Positions 51,201 to 61,140 of a stretch of 64,000 nucleotides of DNA are shown piece by piece. This stretch comes from Myxococcus sp. CA023. GTDB lineage: Bacteria; Myxococcota; Myxococcia; Myxococcales; Myxococcaceae. Where the stretch lies: positions 1 to 64,000 of the forward strand of contig NZ_JAAEAH010000044.1 of NCBI RefSeq assembly GCF_010998615.1, in the 5' to 3' direction. The notes beneath the pieces were generated by a model. It ran no database searches and was not told where the DNA came from. It worked only from the letters and a program-made list of their open reading frames with translations. Position 1 is the stretch's first letter, and every line of letters starts with the position of its first letter. A program made the translations under genes and the position numbers.

Positions 51201-51544
51201 AGAAGCTCCCCGTGGAGCTGGGGCGGCGCTACTTCCGCTGGCAGGGCAAGACGTACGGCCGCCCGGATGATGGCCTGGCCGTGGCGCTGCCGAACCCCTG
51301 GAACCCGAAGCGGTCGATGTACCTGTTCGTGTCCAACAGTGGACTTCAGCTCTGGCACATGACGCGCGCCTATCAGCGCGGCCTGCCGGGCTGGGCCCTG
51401 TACCGGGGCGCCGAGGTGAGCGCCAAGGGCTTCCACGACGTGGACGCGCTGGCCCAGGACGTCGCGGTGACGCCCGCTCCTCCGCCTGCCGCGCCAGCGC
51501 CCACGCCTGTACCGGCGCCGGTGCTGGGCCAGCCGCAGCGTTAG
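48233..51544 (+). CDS. Exported C45-like Ntn hydrolase fused to an M1-like domain
   Basis: A 1103-residue exported protein. A signal peptide (MTSKLLGALLLSASTLHAAP) precedes a jelly-roll domain (residues about 35-200, VPNGNFEIAGGSGSLPAFWK). Residues about 205-700 are the C45 family: EGEPYERGHQFGQLVPQEIV and the putative self-processing nucleophile Cys351 in GDHCSSFVATRSATPDGRAI, then MWGGYTGVHWDVVLDVKPTK, as in acyl-coenzyme A:6-aminopenicillanate acyltransferases and phospholipase B-like enzymes. Residues about 720-830 resemble the helical end of M1 aminopeptidases (VTTADFKRAVLEATGRDVGL, FVSQWVEQTGLPQPRI). The Pro/Ala-rich tail looks unstructured. Substrate unknown; amide hydrolysis is likely. 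Confidence 0.75.
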   Translation: MSAFRMTSKLLGALLLSASTLHAAPSWAAAPASTPVAVPNGNFEIAGGSGSLPAFWKSRGQGKASGSAAAKVEGARGLAIENPVGGAETTVESEAMKLQVGQLYRLSAWVRTRGVQTDPQARYPTAHGACLSMKSFPFTNCSPAPAAEAGARASVLFFATQSSDRVQLHLGRNGKATGTAWFDDVRIEKVEDITAYIPLESVRWAGKGFRYDEGGWIYVHIEGEPYERGHQFGQLVPQEIVRYMEKLGIEKDKTDASKGWNHQRLLADALFLRKYDAEFLEEMKGIADGANKAGAKFKDRELDLLDIVTLNSAVDAGQLAEANRATGTPLTGRTFLKAEEDAERAGKGDHCSSFVATRSATPDGRAIMGQIFMWGGYTGVHWDVVLDVKPTKGHRFVMQTFPGGIHSGSDWYVNAAGIVIGETTVGQSPFDMNGTPQSNRIRKAAQYASSIDDVARIMKDGNNGLYTNDWTLADTKTDEGACLLLGTKKTRLWRTGGKGQAGDTPGNLKDFIWANNNNRDLEVRKEYVPNPDNAPVDLSFNTWNRDIAFWEYYAKHGKKGFDLDTAIRMMASSPINRPHACDGKVTTSEMAQKLMFLAHYGKTTLREKMVGGRWIPDLPGATPHLSLGYTAFSPVVVAEKLEAARKGWTAPAEPAALKRDVSKVKDAFVFGRPLLWANTVFPATDGENWLVSGTAAYWKLLKDLPADGDTSDKAFEYQRNALADLNARYLFTTSREADVVPASAKTDYGRYGTYMLPRIKGTFLLHQLRLLLGNAHFSKAMNALHGRYANKNVTTADFKRAVLEATGRDVGLFVSQWVEQTGLPQPRIRASAEQVKDGYEVTLKVEQPGSRPWHFVAMVEVRTAKGATLERVEVKGLNETFTFRTAEPPVRVVFNAGNDIPVPREHHQTLSNQLDAWEKLLLVHGTARQTESMRTLALGYREVLADAFVEYLMPIKPDAEVTDAELADRDLVLFGGAEDNALLARLATEKKLPVELGRRYFRWQGKTYGRPDDGLAVALPNPWNPKRSMYLFVSNSGLQLWHMTRAYQRGLPGWALYRGAEVSAKGFHDVDALAQDVAVTPAPPPAAPAPTPVPAPVLGQPQR

Positions 51545-51700
51545 CGCACGCTGCGAGGGGCCCCTCCGCGCGGAATGTGCGGGTGGGGCCCGCTCCATGG
51601 AATAGGGGACGGGCCCGGGTGTTTTTCCTGCCTGCCCGGAGGGACGACGACCCTCCGCGTCTGGCAGCATTCGCCGCCCCTCATTCCTCACGGAGCCGCA

Positions 51701-53812
51701 TTGAGCCCCCTGAAGACCTTCTCCCGCCGTGCCTGGGCCCGCAGCGCCTTGGGCACCCTGCTTCTCACCGGCTGTGCCACCACGCAGCAGCCGGCCCCCT
51801 CCGATGACGCGCCTCCTCCGGCCGTGCCCGCCGCCCAGGCCGCTTCTACGGAAGCCGTGCGTTCGCTGGGCGTGGAGCTGAAGCACCTGGACCGCGATAT
51901 CCGGCCGCAGGACGATTTCTACACCTTCGTCAACGGCAACTGGCTGAAGACGACGTCCATCCCCGCGGACCGCGCCCGGTACGGCACCATCATCGAGTTG
52001 GTGGACAAGGCCGAGCTGGCCATGCGCGCCATCATCGAGGAGTCCGCCGCGGCGAAGGAGCGCCCCTCGGGCTCCACCGCGCAGAAGGTGGGTGACCTCT
52101 ACAACAGCTTCATGGACACCCAGCACATCGAGTCGCTGGGCCTGAAGCCGGTGCGCGACGAACTGGAGCGCGTGAAGGCCGTGAAGCGCGCGGACGCGCT
52201 GCCGGAGCTGTTCGCGACGCTGCTGCGCGAAGGCGTGCCGGTGCCGTTCGGCATCTTCGTGGGCCAGGACCAGAAGCAGGCCACGCGTTACACCGTCTAC
52301 GCCACGCAGCTGGGCCTGGGCCTGCCGGACCGGGACTACTACACCAAGCAGGAGCCTCGCTTCGTCGAGGTCCGCGCCGCGTACGTGGCCTACATCGAGA
52401 AGCTGCTCACGCTGGCTGGTGAGAAGAACGCGAAGAAGGCCGCCCAGGACGTGATGGCGTTCGAGACGGCGCTGGCCGCGAAGCAGTGGGACCGGGCACG
52501 CAACCGCGACCGCGAGAAGACGTACAACCCCAAGACGGTCGCGGAGCTGGACGCGCTGACGCCGGGCTTCTCCTGGGGCCGCTTCCTCAAGGCGTCCGGT
52601 GCGGAGGCCACGCCCTCCGTCATCGTCCGTCAGCCGGACTACCTGGAGGCCCTGGGCGGGTTGCTGAAGTCCACGCCGCTGCCGGTCATCAAGCAGTACC
52701 TGGCGCTGAAGGTGCTGGACACCCGCGCGCCGCTGCTCAGCAGCGCCTTCGAACAGGCGCACTACGAGTTCCGCGGAAAGACGCTCCAGGGCCTGGAGGA
52801 GAACCGCCCGCGTTGGAAGCGCGGCGTGGCCCAGGTGAACGAGGTCGTCGGCGAGGCAGTGGGCCAGCTCTACGTGGAGCGCCACTTCAGCCCCGACTCC
52901 AAGAAGCGCATGCAGGAGCTGGTAGCCAACCTGCGCGAGGCCTTCCGCAAGGGCATCGACGGACTGGACTGGATGAGCCCCGCCACCAAGGCGCAGGCCC
53001 AGGCCAAGCTGGAGAAGTTCGGCGTGAAGATCGGCTATCCGGACAAGTGGCGGGATTACTCGTCGTTGGACATCGTCGCCGGTGATTTGGTGGGCAACGT
53101 CCGCCGGGGCGAGCTGTTCGATCACCAGCGCGCGGTGGGCAAGCTGGGCAAGCCCATCGACCGCGAGGAGTGGGGCATGACGCCGCAGACGGTGAATGCC
53201 TACTACAGCTCCACGATGAACGAGATTGTCTTCCCGGCCGCCATCCTCCAGCCGCCGTTCTTCGACCCGGAGGCGGACGACGCGACGAACTATGGCGCCA
53301 TCGGCGGCGTCATCGGCCACGAGTTCAGCCACGGCTTCGACGACCAGGGCAGCCGCTCCGACGGCGACGGCAACCTGCGTGACTGGTGGACGCCCGAGGA
53401 CAAGACGGGCTTCGAGCAGCGCACCAACATGCTGGTGAATCAGTACAACGGCTTCAGCCCGCTGGAGGCCATGAATGTCAACGGCAAGCTCACGCTGGGT
53501 GAGAACATCGGCGACCTGAGCGGCCTCACCGTGGCGTACCAGGCCTACAAGCTGTCCACCCAAGGCCAGACGCCACCCGTCATCGACGGCTTCACCGGCG
53601 ACCAGCGCTTCTTCCTGGGCTGGGGGCAGATCTGGCGCGGCCTGTACCGGGACGATGCCATGCGGCAGATGCTGCTGACCGACCCCCACTCGCCGCCGCG
53701 GTACCGCGTCAACGGCGTGGTCCGGAACATGCCGGAGTTCTACGAGGCTTTCGGCGTGAAGGAGGGGGACGCCAACTGGCTGCCGCCCGAGCAGCGCGTC
53801 AAGATCTGGTAG
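51701..53812 (+). CDS. M13 family (neprilysin-like) metallopeptidase, lipoprotein
   Basis: A 703-residue enzyme that starts with TTG, since no ATG gives the leader; GGAG lies six bases upstream. The leader (LGTLLLTGC) is a lipoprotein signal, and the mature chain begins near CATTQQPAPSDD. DDFYTFVNGNWLKTTSIPAD marks the M13 N-terminal region. The zinc motif is HEFSH in VIGHEFSHGFDDQGSRSDGD with the third ligand Glu in LTLGENIGDLSGLTVAYQAY; the C-terminus ends VKIW. It degrades peptides at the cell surface. The preceding C45-like gene is on the same strand about 150 bases away. Confidence 0.93.
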   Translation: MSPLKTFSRRAWARSALGTLLLTGCATTQQPAPSDDAPPPAVPAAQAASTEAVRSLGVELKHLDRDIRPQDDFYTFVNGNWLKTTSIPADRARYGTIIELVDKAELAMRAIIEESAAAKERPSGSTAQKVGDLYNSFMDTQHIESLGLKPVRDELERVKAVKRADALPELFATLLREGVPVPFGIFVGQDQKQATRYTVYATQLGLGLPDRDYYTKQEPRFVEVRAAYVAYIEKLLTLAGEKNAKKAAQDVMAFETALAAKQWDRARNRDREKTYNPKTVAELDALTPGFSWGRFLKASGAEATPSVIVRQPDYLEALGGLLKSTPLPVIKQYLALKVLDTRAPLLSSAFEQAHYEFRGKTLQGLEENRPRWKRGVAQVNEVVGEAVGQLYVERHFSPDSKKRMQELVANLREAFRKGIDGLDWMSPATKAQAQAKLEKFGVKIGYPDKWRDYSSLDIVAGDLVGNVRRGELFDHQRAVGKLGKPIDREEWGMTPQTVNAYYSSTMNEIVFPAAILQPPFFDPEADDATNYGAIGGVIGHEFSHGFDDQGSRSDGDGNLRDWWTPEDKTGFEQRTNMLVNQYNGFSPLEAMNVNGKLTLGENIGDLSGLTVAYQAYKLSTQGQTPPVIDGFTGDQRFFLGWGQIWRGLYRDDAMRQMLLTDPHSPPRYRVNGVVRNMPEFYEAFGVKEGDANWLPPEQRVKIW

Positions 53813-53865
53813 CCCCGCGGTATGGGGCCGGTGGACAGCGGCCACGGGCTGTTTAGGCTGGAGGC

Positions 53866-54090
53866 GTGAACGCTCTCGCCGTCCGGCTCGTCTGTGGCCT
53901 GCTGTTCTCCGTGTTGGTGTTGGGGGCCATCGTGAAGCCCCCTGAGAACTTCAGTCAGGGGCTGGGAATGCTGCTCCCAGCCACCATGCTGTTGGGCGTG
54001 GCCCTCAAGGGTCCGCGGCGCTCCATCATCCCGAAGCGCCGCGCCTCCGCCACGGCGGCTCCCAAGGTCGGGGAGCCGCCTCGGCCCTGA
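53866..54090 (+). CDS. Small two-helix membrane protein
   Basis: A 74-residue protein starting MNALAVRLVCGLLFSVLVLG. Two hydrophobic segments (residues 5-22 and 31-48) are joined by a polar turn, and the end is basic (PRRSIIPKRRASAT). There is no family I know. It starts 50 bases after the M13 stop and may be co-transcribed with it. Confidence 0.6.
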   Translation: MNALAVRLVCGLLFSVLVLGAIVKPPENFSQGLGMLLPATMLLGVALKGPRRSIIPKRRASATAAPKVGEPPRP

Positions 54091-54114
54091 GCGTCAGGGG
54101 CGGGTGGCTCCCGT

Positions 54115-55752
<1,638 letters not shown>

Positions 55753-55963
55753 ACCCGTAGGCGTAGCGCTGATGCGGCCCTCGTGGGTAGCTGGAACTCG
55801 TGGCGCGAGAAAACCTCCCAGCATGGGAGCTACAAGTCCCTTCACTCCAGATACAGCCTGATACATGGACAGAGGAGGGAAGGTGGGCGAGGGTTGGCTG
55901 GTCGTCAGCCCGGGTGGCGGACAACTCGCGGAGCCGCCAGGTTGTGCGATGCTGTGAGCCCCC
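55753..55963. promoter_or_regulatory. Divergent promoter gap between fumA and the OmpA-family gene
   Basis: About 210 bases that must carry two divergent promoters. I could not pick a hexamer pair or operator. No hairpin of note. Confidence 0.4.
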
Positions 55964-57313
55964 GTGGCCGCCATCTCCGTTCAAGTTCCCCTTCTGGTTT
56001 TCATGGCCCTGCTCGCCGCCTCCGCGCGCGCGGCGGAGCCGTCCGCCGTGGAGCAGCGGGCGCGCGAGGACCTGGACCGTCAGCTCCAGGAGATGGTGAA
56101 GACGCCGCCGCCGGAGATCGTCATCTCCTTCGAGGGCCTTCCCGGAGCGGGCACGTCGCGCGGCTACAAGCTGGTGGAGGCGGACTTCCTCGTCAACGGC
56201 CAGCCCCTGGCCATCCCCGGCCTGGACAAGCTCAACGGCCCCGGGCTGCACCGGCTCGCGGTGCTCACGGTGGAGGAAGGCTCCTACACGCTCGTCTCGC
56301 ACGTCACCTACGCCAACGACTCCTGGAACCTCTTCAGCGAGGAGAGCGGCTTCCTCTGGAAGCTGACGGCGTCGGTGACGGTGCAGGTGCAGCGCGGCCT
56401 GCGGGCGCGGGTGCGGGTGCTGCCCGCCATCAACCCCACCGCGCCGGACCCCCGGCTAAAGCTGAAGCTGTCCCATGACGTGAAGGCGGAGATGACGGCC
56501 GCCATGGCGGACGTGGCCATTCCCGACGTGCCGGATGCGGGTGCGCCCGTGGCCGCGGTGGCGCAGGCTCCCGCGAAGCCGACCCCGCCCCCCGTGACGA
56601 CTCCCATCTCGCCGACTCCGCCCGTTGCCGCGCCCGTGAAGACGGTGGAGGCGCCAGAGCAAGGGCCGGTGGCGCCCGCGAAGCTGCTGCTGAAGGTGCT
56701 CGCGGGGAAGCGGCCCGCCGCGGCCACCGTGTACGTGAAGTCCGCCACCGGGGCGCCGCAGCGGGTGATGGTGGACCGCAAGGCGCGCAAGCCGGTGGAG
56801 GTCATGTTGCCGCCTGGGGAGTACCGGCTGGACGTCCTGTCCCAGGGCTACCTGGCGCAGACGCGAAAGGTGTCGCTCTCCCGGGAGGCGGTGTCCACGG
56901 TGTCCTTCACCCTGGCGAAGGCACCGGTGTCGAAGTCCCAGAAGGTCCGCCTGAAGAAGGAGGTCGTGGAGCTGCCGCGCATGCCGCGCTTCGCGGAGAG
57001 GCAGGCCGCGCCACGCAAGGGAACGACCGCGGGATTGGCCCTGCTGATGGACATGTTCGTGCGGGACGAGAAGCTCCGGCTCCGCATTGAAGGCCACACC
57101 GACAACCGCGAACGTCCCGCGGCGTCCGCCCGCAAGACGCTGTCCGAAGCCCGCGCCGAGGCCGTGGCCAAGGCCCTGGTCGACGCGGGACTGGACGCGT
57201 CGCGCATCGAAACCGTGGGCCTGGGCGACACCCGGCCCAAGGCGCCGAACCTGTTGCCCCGCGGGCGCGAGCTGAACCGCCGCGTGGAGTTCGTGCTGCT
57301 GCGCAAGGAGTAG
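55964..57313 (+). CDS. OmpA-family exported protein
   Basis: A 449-residue protein with a GTG start; the signal peptide ([18 protein letters not shown]) supports it. Residues about 55-180 are beta-rich ([40 protein letters not shown]). A Pro/Ala linker leads to a carboxypeptidase regulatory-like PEGA segment ([20 protein letters not shown]). The C-terminal peptidoglycan-binding OmpA-C domain (residues about 330-445) has [39 protein letters not shown] and [20 protein letters not shown] with the meso-diaminopimelate-binding Arg. It probably links envelope components to the cell wall. Confidence 0.83.
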   Translation: MAAISVQVPLLVFMALLAASARAAEPSAVEQRAREDLDRQLQEMVKTPPPEIVISFEGLPGAGTSRGYKLVEADFLVNGQPLAIPGLDKLNGPGLHRLAVLTVEEGSYTLVSHVTYANDSWNLFSEESGFLWKLTASVTVQVQRGLRARVRVLPAINPTAPDPRLKLKLSHDVKAEMTAAMADVAIPDVPDAGAPVAAVAQAPAKPTPPPVTTPISPTPPVAAPVKTVEAPEQGPVAPAKLLLKVLAGKRPAAATVYVKSATGAPQRVMVDRKARKPVEVMLPPGEYRLDVLSQGYLAQTRKVSLSREAVSTVSFTLAKAPVSKSQKVRLKKEVVELPRMPRFAERQAAPRKGTTAGLALLMDMFVRDEKLRLRIEGHTDNRERPAASARKTLSEARAEAVAKALVDAGLDASRIETVGLGDTRPKAPNLLPRGRELNRRVEFVLLRKE

Positions 57314-57392
57314 GGGGCTGAATAGAGCCGCGGTGCACGCGTCTGTCCTCATGAACACGACGGCGGGCCCTGAGCTCTCGAGGACGCACCCC

Positions 57393-57965
57393 ATGAACCG
57401 CATCGCTTCCGCGCTGGTTGCAGCCCTTCTCCTCACTGGCAGTGCCCAGGCCCAGGGGCACGGCCCCCGTCCCACGCGCGTGGAGCGGGGCGAGCTGCGC
57501 GATGACCGCCGCGACCTGGAGGACCTGCGGAAGCTGCTGGCCCGCTTCGACGCCGCGTGGAGCAGCCGGAGCGAACGGCAGATGGCGAACGTGGAGGTCA
57601 GCCTGCGCAAGCTCCTCCGTGCCGAACTGGCGGAGAGCGAGCGGGAGCTGTCCAAGGACAGGGCACAGTCGCGGCGGACCCGGCGGGATGCGCGCGTGGC
57701 CCAGTGGGGCGGTCCCCGGGCGGCCATGTGGGGCCGTGCCTCCGCAGTCGAAGCGCGGAACGACCTGCGCGCCGAGCACGCTGCATTGCGGACGCGGATG
57801 GCGATTGCCCGTGAGCTCGACGAAATCGAGGGACTGCGGCAGCCCGGGGCCTTGAGCTACAAGCGCACGCTCATCCTGGAGCTCATCCAGGTGGCGGAGC
57901 GGGAGCTGAACCAGACCCGGCGGGAAGTCCGTGACGACCGGCGTCCCTCCGGCCGGCACCATTGA
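57393..57965 (+). CDS. Exported highly charged coiled-coil protein
   Basis: A 190-residue protein: MNRIASALVAALLLTGSAQA is a signal peptide. The mature part is almost entirely charged helix (RGELRDDRRDLEDLRKLLAR, AELAESERELSKDRAQSRRT, IQVAERELNQTRREVRDDRR). This indicates a long amphipathic coiled coil in the periplasm. I know no family. It is on the same strand as the OmpA-family gene, 79 bases after it, so they may be co-expressed. Confidence 0.65.
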   Translation: MNRIASALVAALLLTGSAQAQGHGPRPTRVERGELRDDRRDLEDLRKLLARFDAAWSSRSERQMANVEVSLRKLLRAELAESERELSKDRAQSRRTRRDARVAQWGGPRAAMWGRASAVEARNDLRAEHAALRTRMAIARELDEIEGLRQPGALSYKRTLILELIQVAERELNQTRREVRDDRRPSGRHH

Positions 57966-57979
57966 GCGCCCGCCGCAAG

Positions 57980-58010
57980 GCCCCGCCCGCCAGGTCCGGC
58001 GGCGGGGCTA
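57980..58010. terminator. GC-rich hairpin between convergent genes
   Basis: GCCCCGCC (57980-57987) and GGCGGGGC (58001-58008) pair perfectly. The right arm touches the stop of the minus-strand M14 gene. It can stop transcription from both sides. Confidence 0.6.
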
Positions 58011-59666
58011 CTCCGCCTTCTTCGGCGCGGTGGCGGAGCCCACCACGCGGTGCACCGGGTACAGCTCACCCGTGGTGATGGCGCCGTCGAGGAACTGCCA
58101 GCGGCAGAAGCCGTCATCCGAGTGGGGCTCCAGCAGGTACACGGCGAGCGTGCCGGCGCGCTGGGCCGTGGGCACGTAGAGCATCCCCGCGGGGAACTCG
58201 CGTGTGGTGCGCTCCGGGGCCACCGTGAGGACCGTCTCGAAGCGCACCGGCTTGGGCTTCTGGCTGAGCGGCACCTCGGCCTCGCCGGGTGGCGGCACAT
58301 TCGCCGCCACGTCGGGGCTGAACGTCTCCTCTCGCTGGGCCACGCGGTAGCTGTCCACCGTGAACGGCCGGGACTTCGGCAGCCGCTCGAACTGGATGCC
58401 ATGGCCCTCCAGCCGTGACGCGAGCTCCGCGGGAGCCAGATAGGCCTCGGGGGTGCTCACGGACTGGGTGGGGACGAAGGTCCGGTGGTGCGGCATCACG
58501 TAGGTGCGCTTGCGCTTTCCGGGGTAGCGCCGCGCGGCGATGCTCGCCTCGTCGAACGCGAGGATGCTCGCCGTGTCCCCGGGCCGTGCGTATGCGGGGT
58601 ACTCGAAGGCCAGCGCTCCCTTGTCATCGCGCGTGGCCACGCCGTAGTTGATGCCGACAAGCGCCTCCACGTCGGGAGACTTGCCCCGCGCGATGATGTC
58701 CGCCTGCGTCTCGTCGGTGATGGCGCGGTAGGTGGCGGCGTTCCGGGCCGCGTCGCGGAAGAGCTCCAGCAGCCACGCGCGCATCACCGCGCAGCGGCGC
58801 GGGAAGTCGATGTAGCTGTACGTCTCCAGCAGCACGTCCAGCCGGCCGAGCAGGCCCCGGTAGTGGCTGCCGCAGCGTGGCAGCGCCGGGTACGTGTGCC
58901 AGCCCGAGCGCGGGTCGCCTTCGTCCTTGTAGTTGCCGTACCAGAAGCTGTCGAAGCCATGGCGGCCCTGCACGGCCTTGGCGACGCGCTCCAACATGCC
59001 CCGGTTGTAGGCGCGCAGCTTGGAGAAGAGCGGCTCGTTCGAATGGGACGTGTCGAACGTCAGGTCGAAGGCGTGGATGCTGCCGTCCGTGGTGTGGCAG
59101 TCGATGAAGACATGGGGCCACCAGGTCTGGTGCAGCGCGGCCATGGCGCGCGTCTCCGGGGCCTCCTGCTTCGTGCTGTCGCAGTTGAGGTTCCAACCTT
59201 CGCCCGTGTAGCGGGTGCCCACGCCGCCCTCGGGGTTCACCTGTCCCTCGAGGTCCTTGAGGTTGAGCTTCCGGTTGTCCGGGCTGATGCGGTCGTTGCC
59301 GTCGGGGTTGAAGTTGGGCACCAGCACCAGGCACACCTTGTCGAGCAGTGTCTGCCCGAGCCGGGTGAGCGTGAGGTCCCGCGCGAGCGCGAGCACGGCC
59401 TCCTTGCCCTCGACTTCGCCCGCGTGGATGTTGGCTTCCACCATCACCACGACCTTCTTCTGCTTGCGCGCCTGCTCGGGCGTGAAGCAGCCGCGGTCGC
59501 TCACCACCAGCGCCACCAGGGGCTGGCCTTCGCCGCTCTGGCCGAAGTCCACCCTGCGGGCGAGCTTCGTGCGGCGGCAGAGCTAGTCCACGAAGGCCAG
59601 CACGTCGGAGTGAAGGGACGTTTGCGTGTAGTTCGACGCTTCAGCGCGGGTCAGCAGCCGGTTCAT
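58008..59666 (-). pseudogene. M14 zinc carboxypeptidase interrupted by an in-frame TAG
   Basis: The gene reads from MNRLLTRAEASNYTQTSLHS through LAFVD, hits TAG at 59583-59585, and continues in the same frame as LCRRTKLARRVDFGQSGEGQ. Downstream features are typical of M14 enzymes: metal ligands in EANIHAGEVEGKEAVLALAR and DCHTTDGSIH, FNPDGNDR and a catalytic-Glu candidate in LLETYSYIDFP. About 27 residues precede the stop. The rest could be translated from a GTG at 59550-59552 (VDFGQ), giving about 515 residues that retain all ligands seen. Without that restart the gene is dead. No signal peptide is evident at either start. Confidence 0.75.
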
Positions 59667-59728
59667 GGGGCGCATCCGAGCGCTCCCGCCCAGGCGCGTC
59701 AAGTCCCGCCGCGCCGTTGGAAAAGAGT

Positions 59729-59761
59729 GAGCCCGAGCAGGGTGTCCTCCTGCCCGGGCTC
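59729..59761 (-). terminator. Intrinsic terminator of a minus-strand transcript
   Basis: On the minus strand GAGCCCGGGCAGG pairs with CCTGCTCGGGCTC (one G-U pair) around a 7-base loop, followed by ACTCTTTTCC. This is the clearest U-tract terminator in the window. No protein gene on the minus strand ends just before it, so it probably ends an RNA transcript from the tRNA-like region. Confidence 0.7.
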
Positions 59762-59856
59762 GGGGTGCTGCCATGGATGAGACCCGCACGTTTAAGTTCC
59801 TGCCTGCGGTTGAGACCTCGGGTCCTGCGATTGAACGACCGCCGCGCAAGGGGAAA

Positions 59857-60076
59857 TGGAGCGGCGGGCTGGAATTGCACCAGCATCACGAGGGAGGGGG
59901 CGGGAACGGTTGATCGGGCCTGCGACAGCGAATGCTGAGTCTGGAGTGAGAATTTGAGTTTGGGGTGCTTCGCGTGCTCGTGATGCCGCCTGCCTCTACC
60001 GTGATTGGGCTACCCCGCCGCAGGTGGTGCTGAATGGCGGGGGCAGGGCTCGAACCTGCACTGGGGACGGCCGGAG
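59857..60076 (-). ncRNA. tRNA-like segments in non-standard order
   Basis: On the minus strand three pieces follow one another. First, at 60035-60059: T-arm GCAGG-TTCGAGC-CCTGC, acceptor strand CCCCGCC and discriminator A. Second, at about 59993-60019: acceptor GGCGGGG, TA, and a D-arm GCC...GGTAGAGGC. Third, at 59857-59884: T-arm GCTGG-TGCAATT-CCAGC, acceptor CCGCCGC, T and CCA. The second piece can pair its acceptor with either neighbour. ATCACGAG in the second piece complements CTCGTGAT just before the third. Pieces one and two form a circularly permuted tRNA-like layout. This may be a structured RNA, a permuted tRNA, or tRNA debris from integration events. Confidence 0.45.
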
Positions 60077-60140
60077 AACGCTCGGCGTGAGGCTACTGCT
60101 GAGTTTGAGTCTGGACTCCAAAAGGTCTGCGGCCGTGAGT

Positions 60141-60872
60141 CTAGCCGAACAGGTAGCCGAGGAGGGCCTCGCCGGCCTTCATTTCCTCCACCTCGACGGC
60201 GTTCGCCTCTTCGCGGGCGAACTTGACGGCCTGCTGCAATTTCTCCACGCGCTCCAGCAGGTCATTCATGCGCGTGGCGGGGAGCGCCCCTGAGAACTTC
60301 ACCGTCTTCCAGTAACCGACGACGATGTCCTCGTAATAGACCTCCACCTGGGCCGGGTGCTTCTCGGTGGCCTCGGACTTTACGTGGTTGCGGGGAACCT
60401 TCTTTGTCTTCGCCGTCTGCACGGGCTCGGTGGCCCACAGGCCCTGCGCCGGGTCGGGAACCCACGACTCCGACGGGTCCAGCGTGGGCAGCTTCTTCAC
60501 GAAGGTGTGAAGGTCCACCAACTGCTTCTCCAGGAAGAGCAGATACGTGGCGGGAACACCCTTGAGCAGGACCCTGCCATCCACGCGCACGTCCGCCTTC
60601 GCGTGACAGTTGGTGAGGTCCTTGGTGGCGGTGACGTCGAAGAGCCGGGTGAGAATCTCTTGCGTCTTCTTGAGGACGTCTTGCGTTCGTACCTGCACGC
60701 GGGTGGATTCGGGGGGGAAGCGCTCACCCTCCTCGTCGCGGGGCTGATACGTGCGGGAGATGCCGCTGAGCAACTGCGGCTTCTGGAGGTCGTGATGGGC
60801 CTGGGTCAGCTCTTGCTGGGAGCGGTTCTTGACGCCCTTCTCGACGGCGATGATCTGGTTCAGCTTCGGCAT
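60141..60872 (-). CDS. Conserved protein of actinobacterial/phage-associated type
   Basis: A 243-residue protein starting MPKLNQIIAVEKGVKNRSQQ. ELTQAHHDLQKPQLLSGISR, TYQPRDEEGERFPPESTRVQ, LLKGVPATYLLFLEKQLVDL and TKKVPRNHVKSEATEKHPAQ are strongly conserved-looking blocks. I recall near-identical proteins in actinobacteria and their phages, annotated only as hypothetical. No catalytic motif is obvious; it is helical with no signal peptide. A laterally acquired gene is plausible. The 5' frame extends upstream, but the Met here begins the conserved block. Confidence 0.7.
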   Translation of the reverse strand: MPKLNQIIAVEKGVKNRSQQELTQAHHDLQKPQLLSGISRTYQPRDEEGERFPPESTRVQVRTQDVLKKTQEILTRLFDVTATKDLTNCHAKADVRVDGRVLLKGVPATYLLFLEKQLVDLHTFVKKLPTLDPSESWVPDPAQGLWATEPVQTAKTKKVPRNHVKSEATEKHPAQVEVYYEDIVVGYWKTVKFSGALPATRMNDLLERVEKLQQAVKFAREEANAVEVEEMKAGEALLGYLFG

Positions 60873-61140
60873 GACGCCACTTCCGATTTTTCTGAAGAGT
60901 TGGTTGTCGCCCCCGACGCAGCATGGCGTCTTGCCCTGACATGCAATGTGGGATTCAGGGCTGTTGGGGAATTCAAAGGGGCAGCTAGCCGCCGGGAGTA
61001 CGCTCCGTCCGCAGCGGGTCTGGTGAGCCGGACGCCCGGGCCTCGTCCGTCGCAGTGTGTGCGTCCATGGGGGTGAGCCCTCATGCATGACGTCAGCACA
61101 GCGCCGCGCCCGGAAGGTCGCGCGGAAGGAGACACGCGTC
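60873..61140. promoter_or_regulatory. Divergent gap
   Basis: About 270 bases between the divergent conserved protein and coiled-coil genes. The open frames in it are shadows. I see no distinct hairpin or box. Confidence 0.4.

Noticed and set aside
48935-53845. A 1636-codon open frame on the minus strand across the C45-like and M13 genes
   Set aside because: It is antisense to two genes with clear catalytic motifs, is extremely His/Arg/Leu/Ala-rich, has no recognisable domain, and reflects the high GC content at third positions.
59700-60140. A standard or two-piece tmRNA
   Set aside because: I see no tag reading frame ending in an Ala-Ala-stop and no tmRNA-type 5' sequence, and the D-arm looks like that of a tRNA. 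The permuted arrangement is reported as a separate observation.
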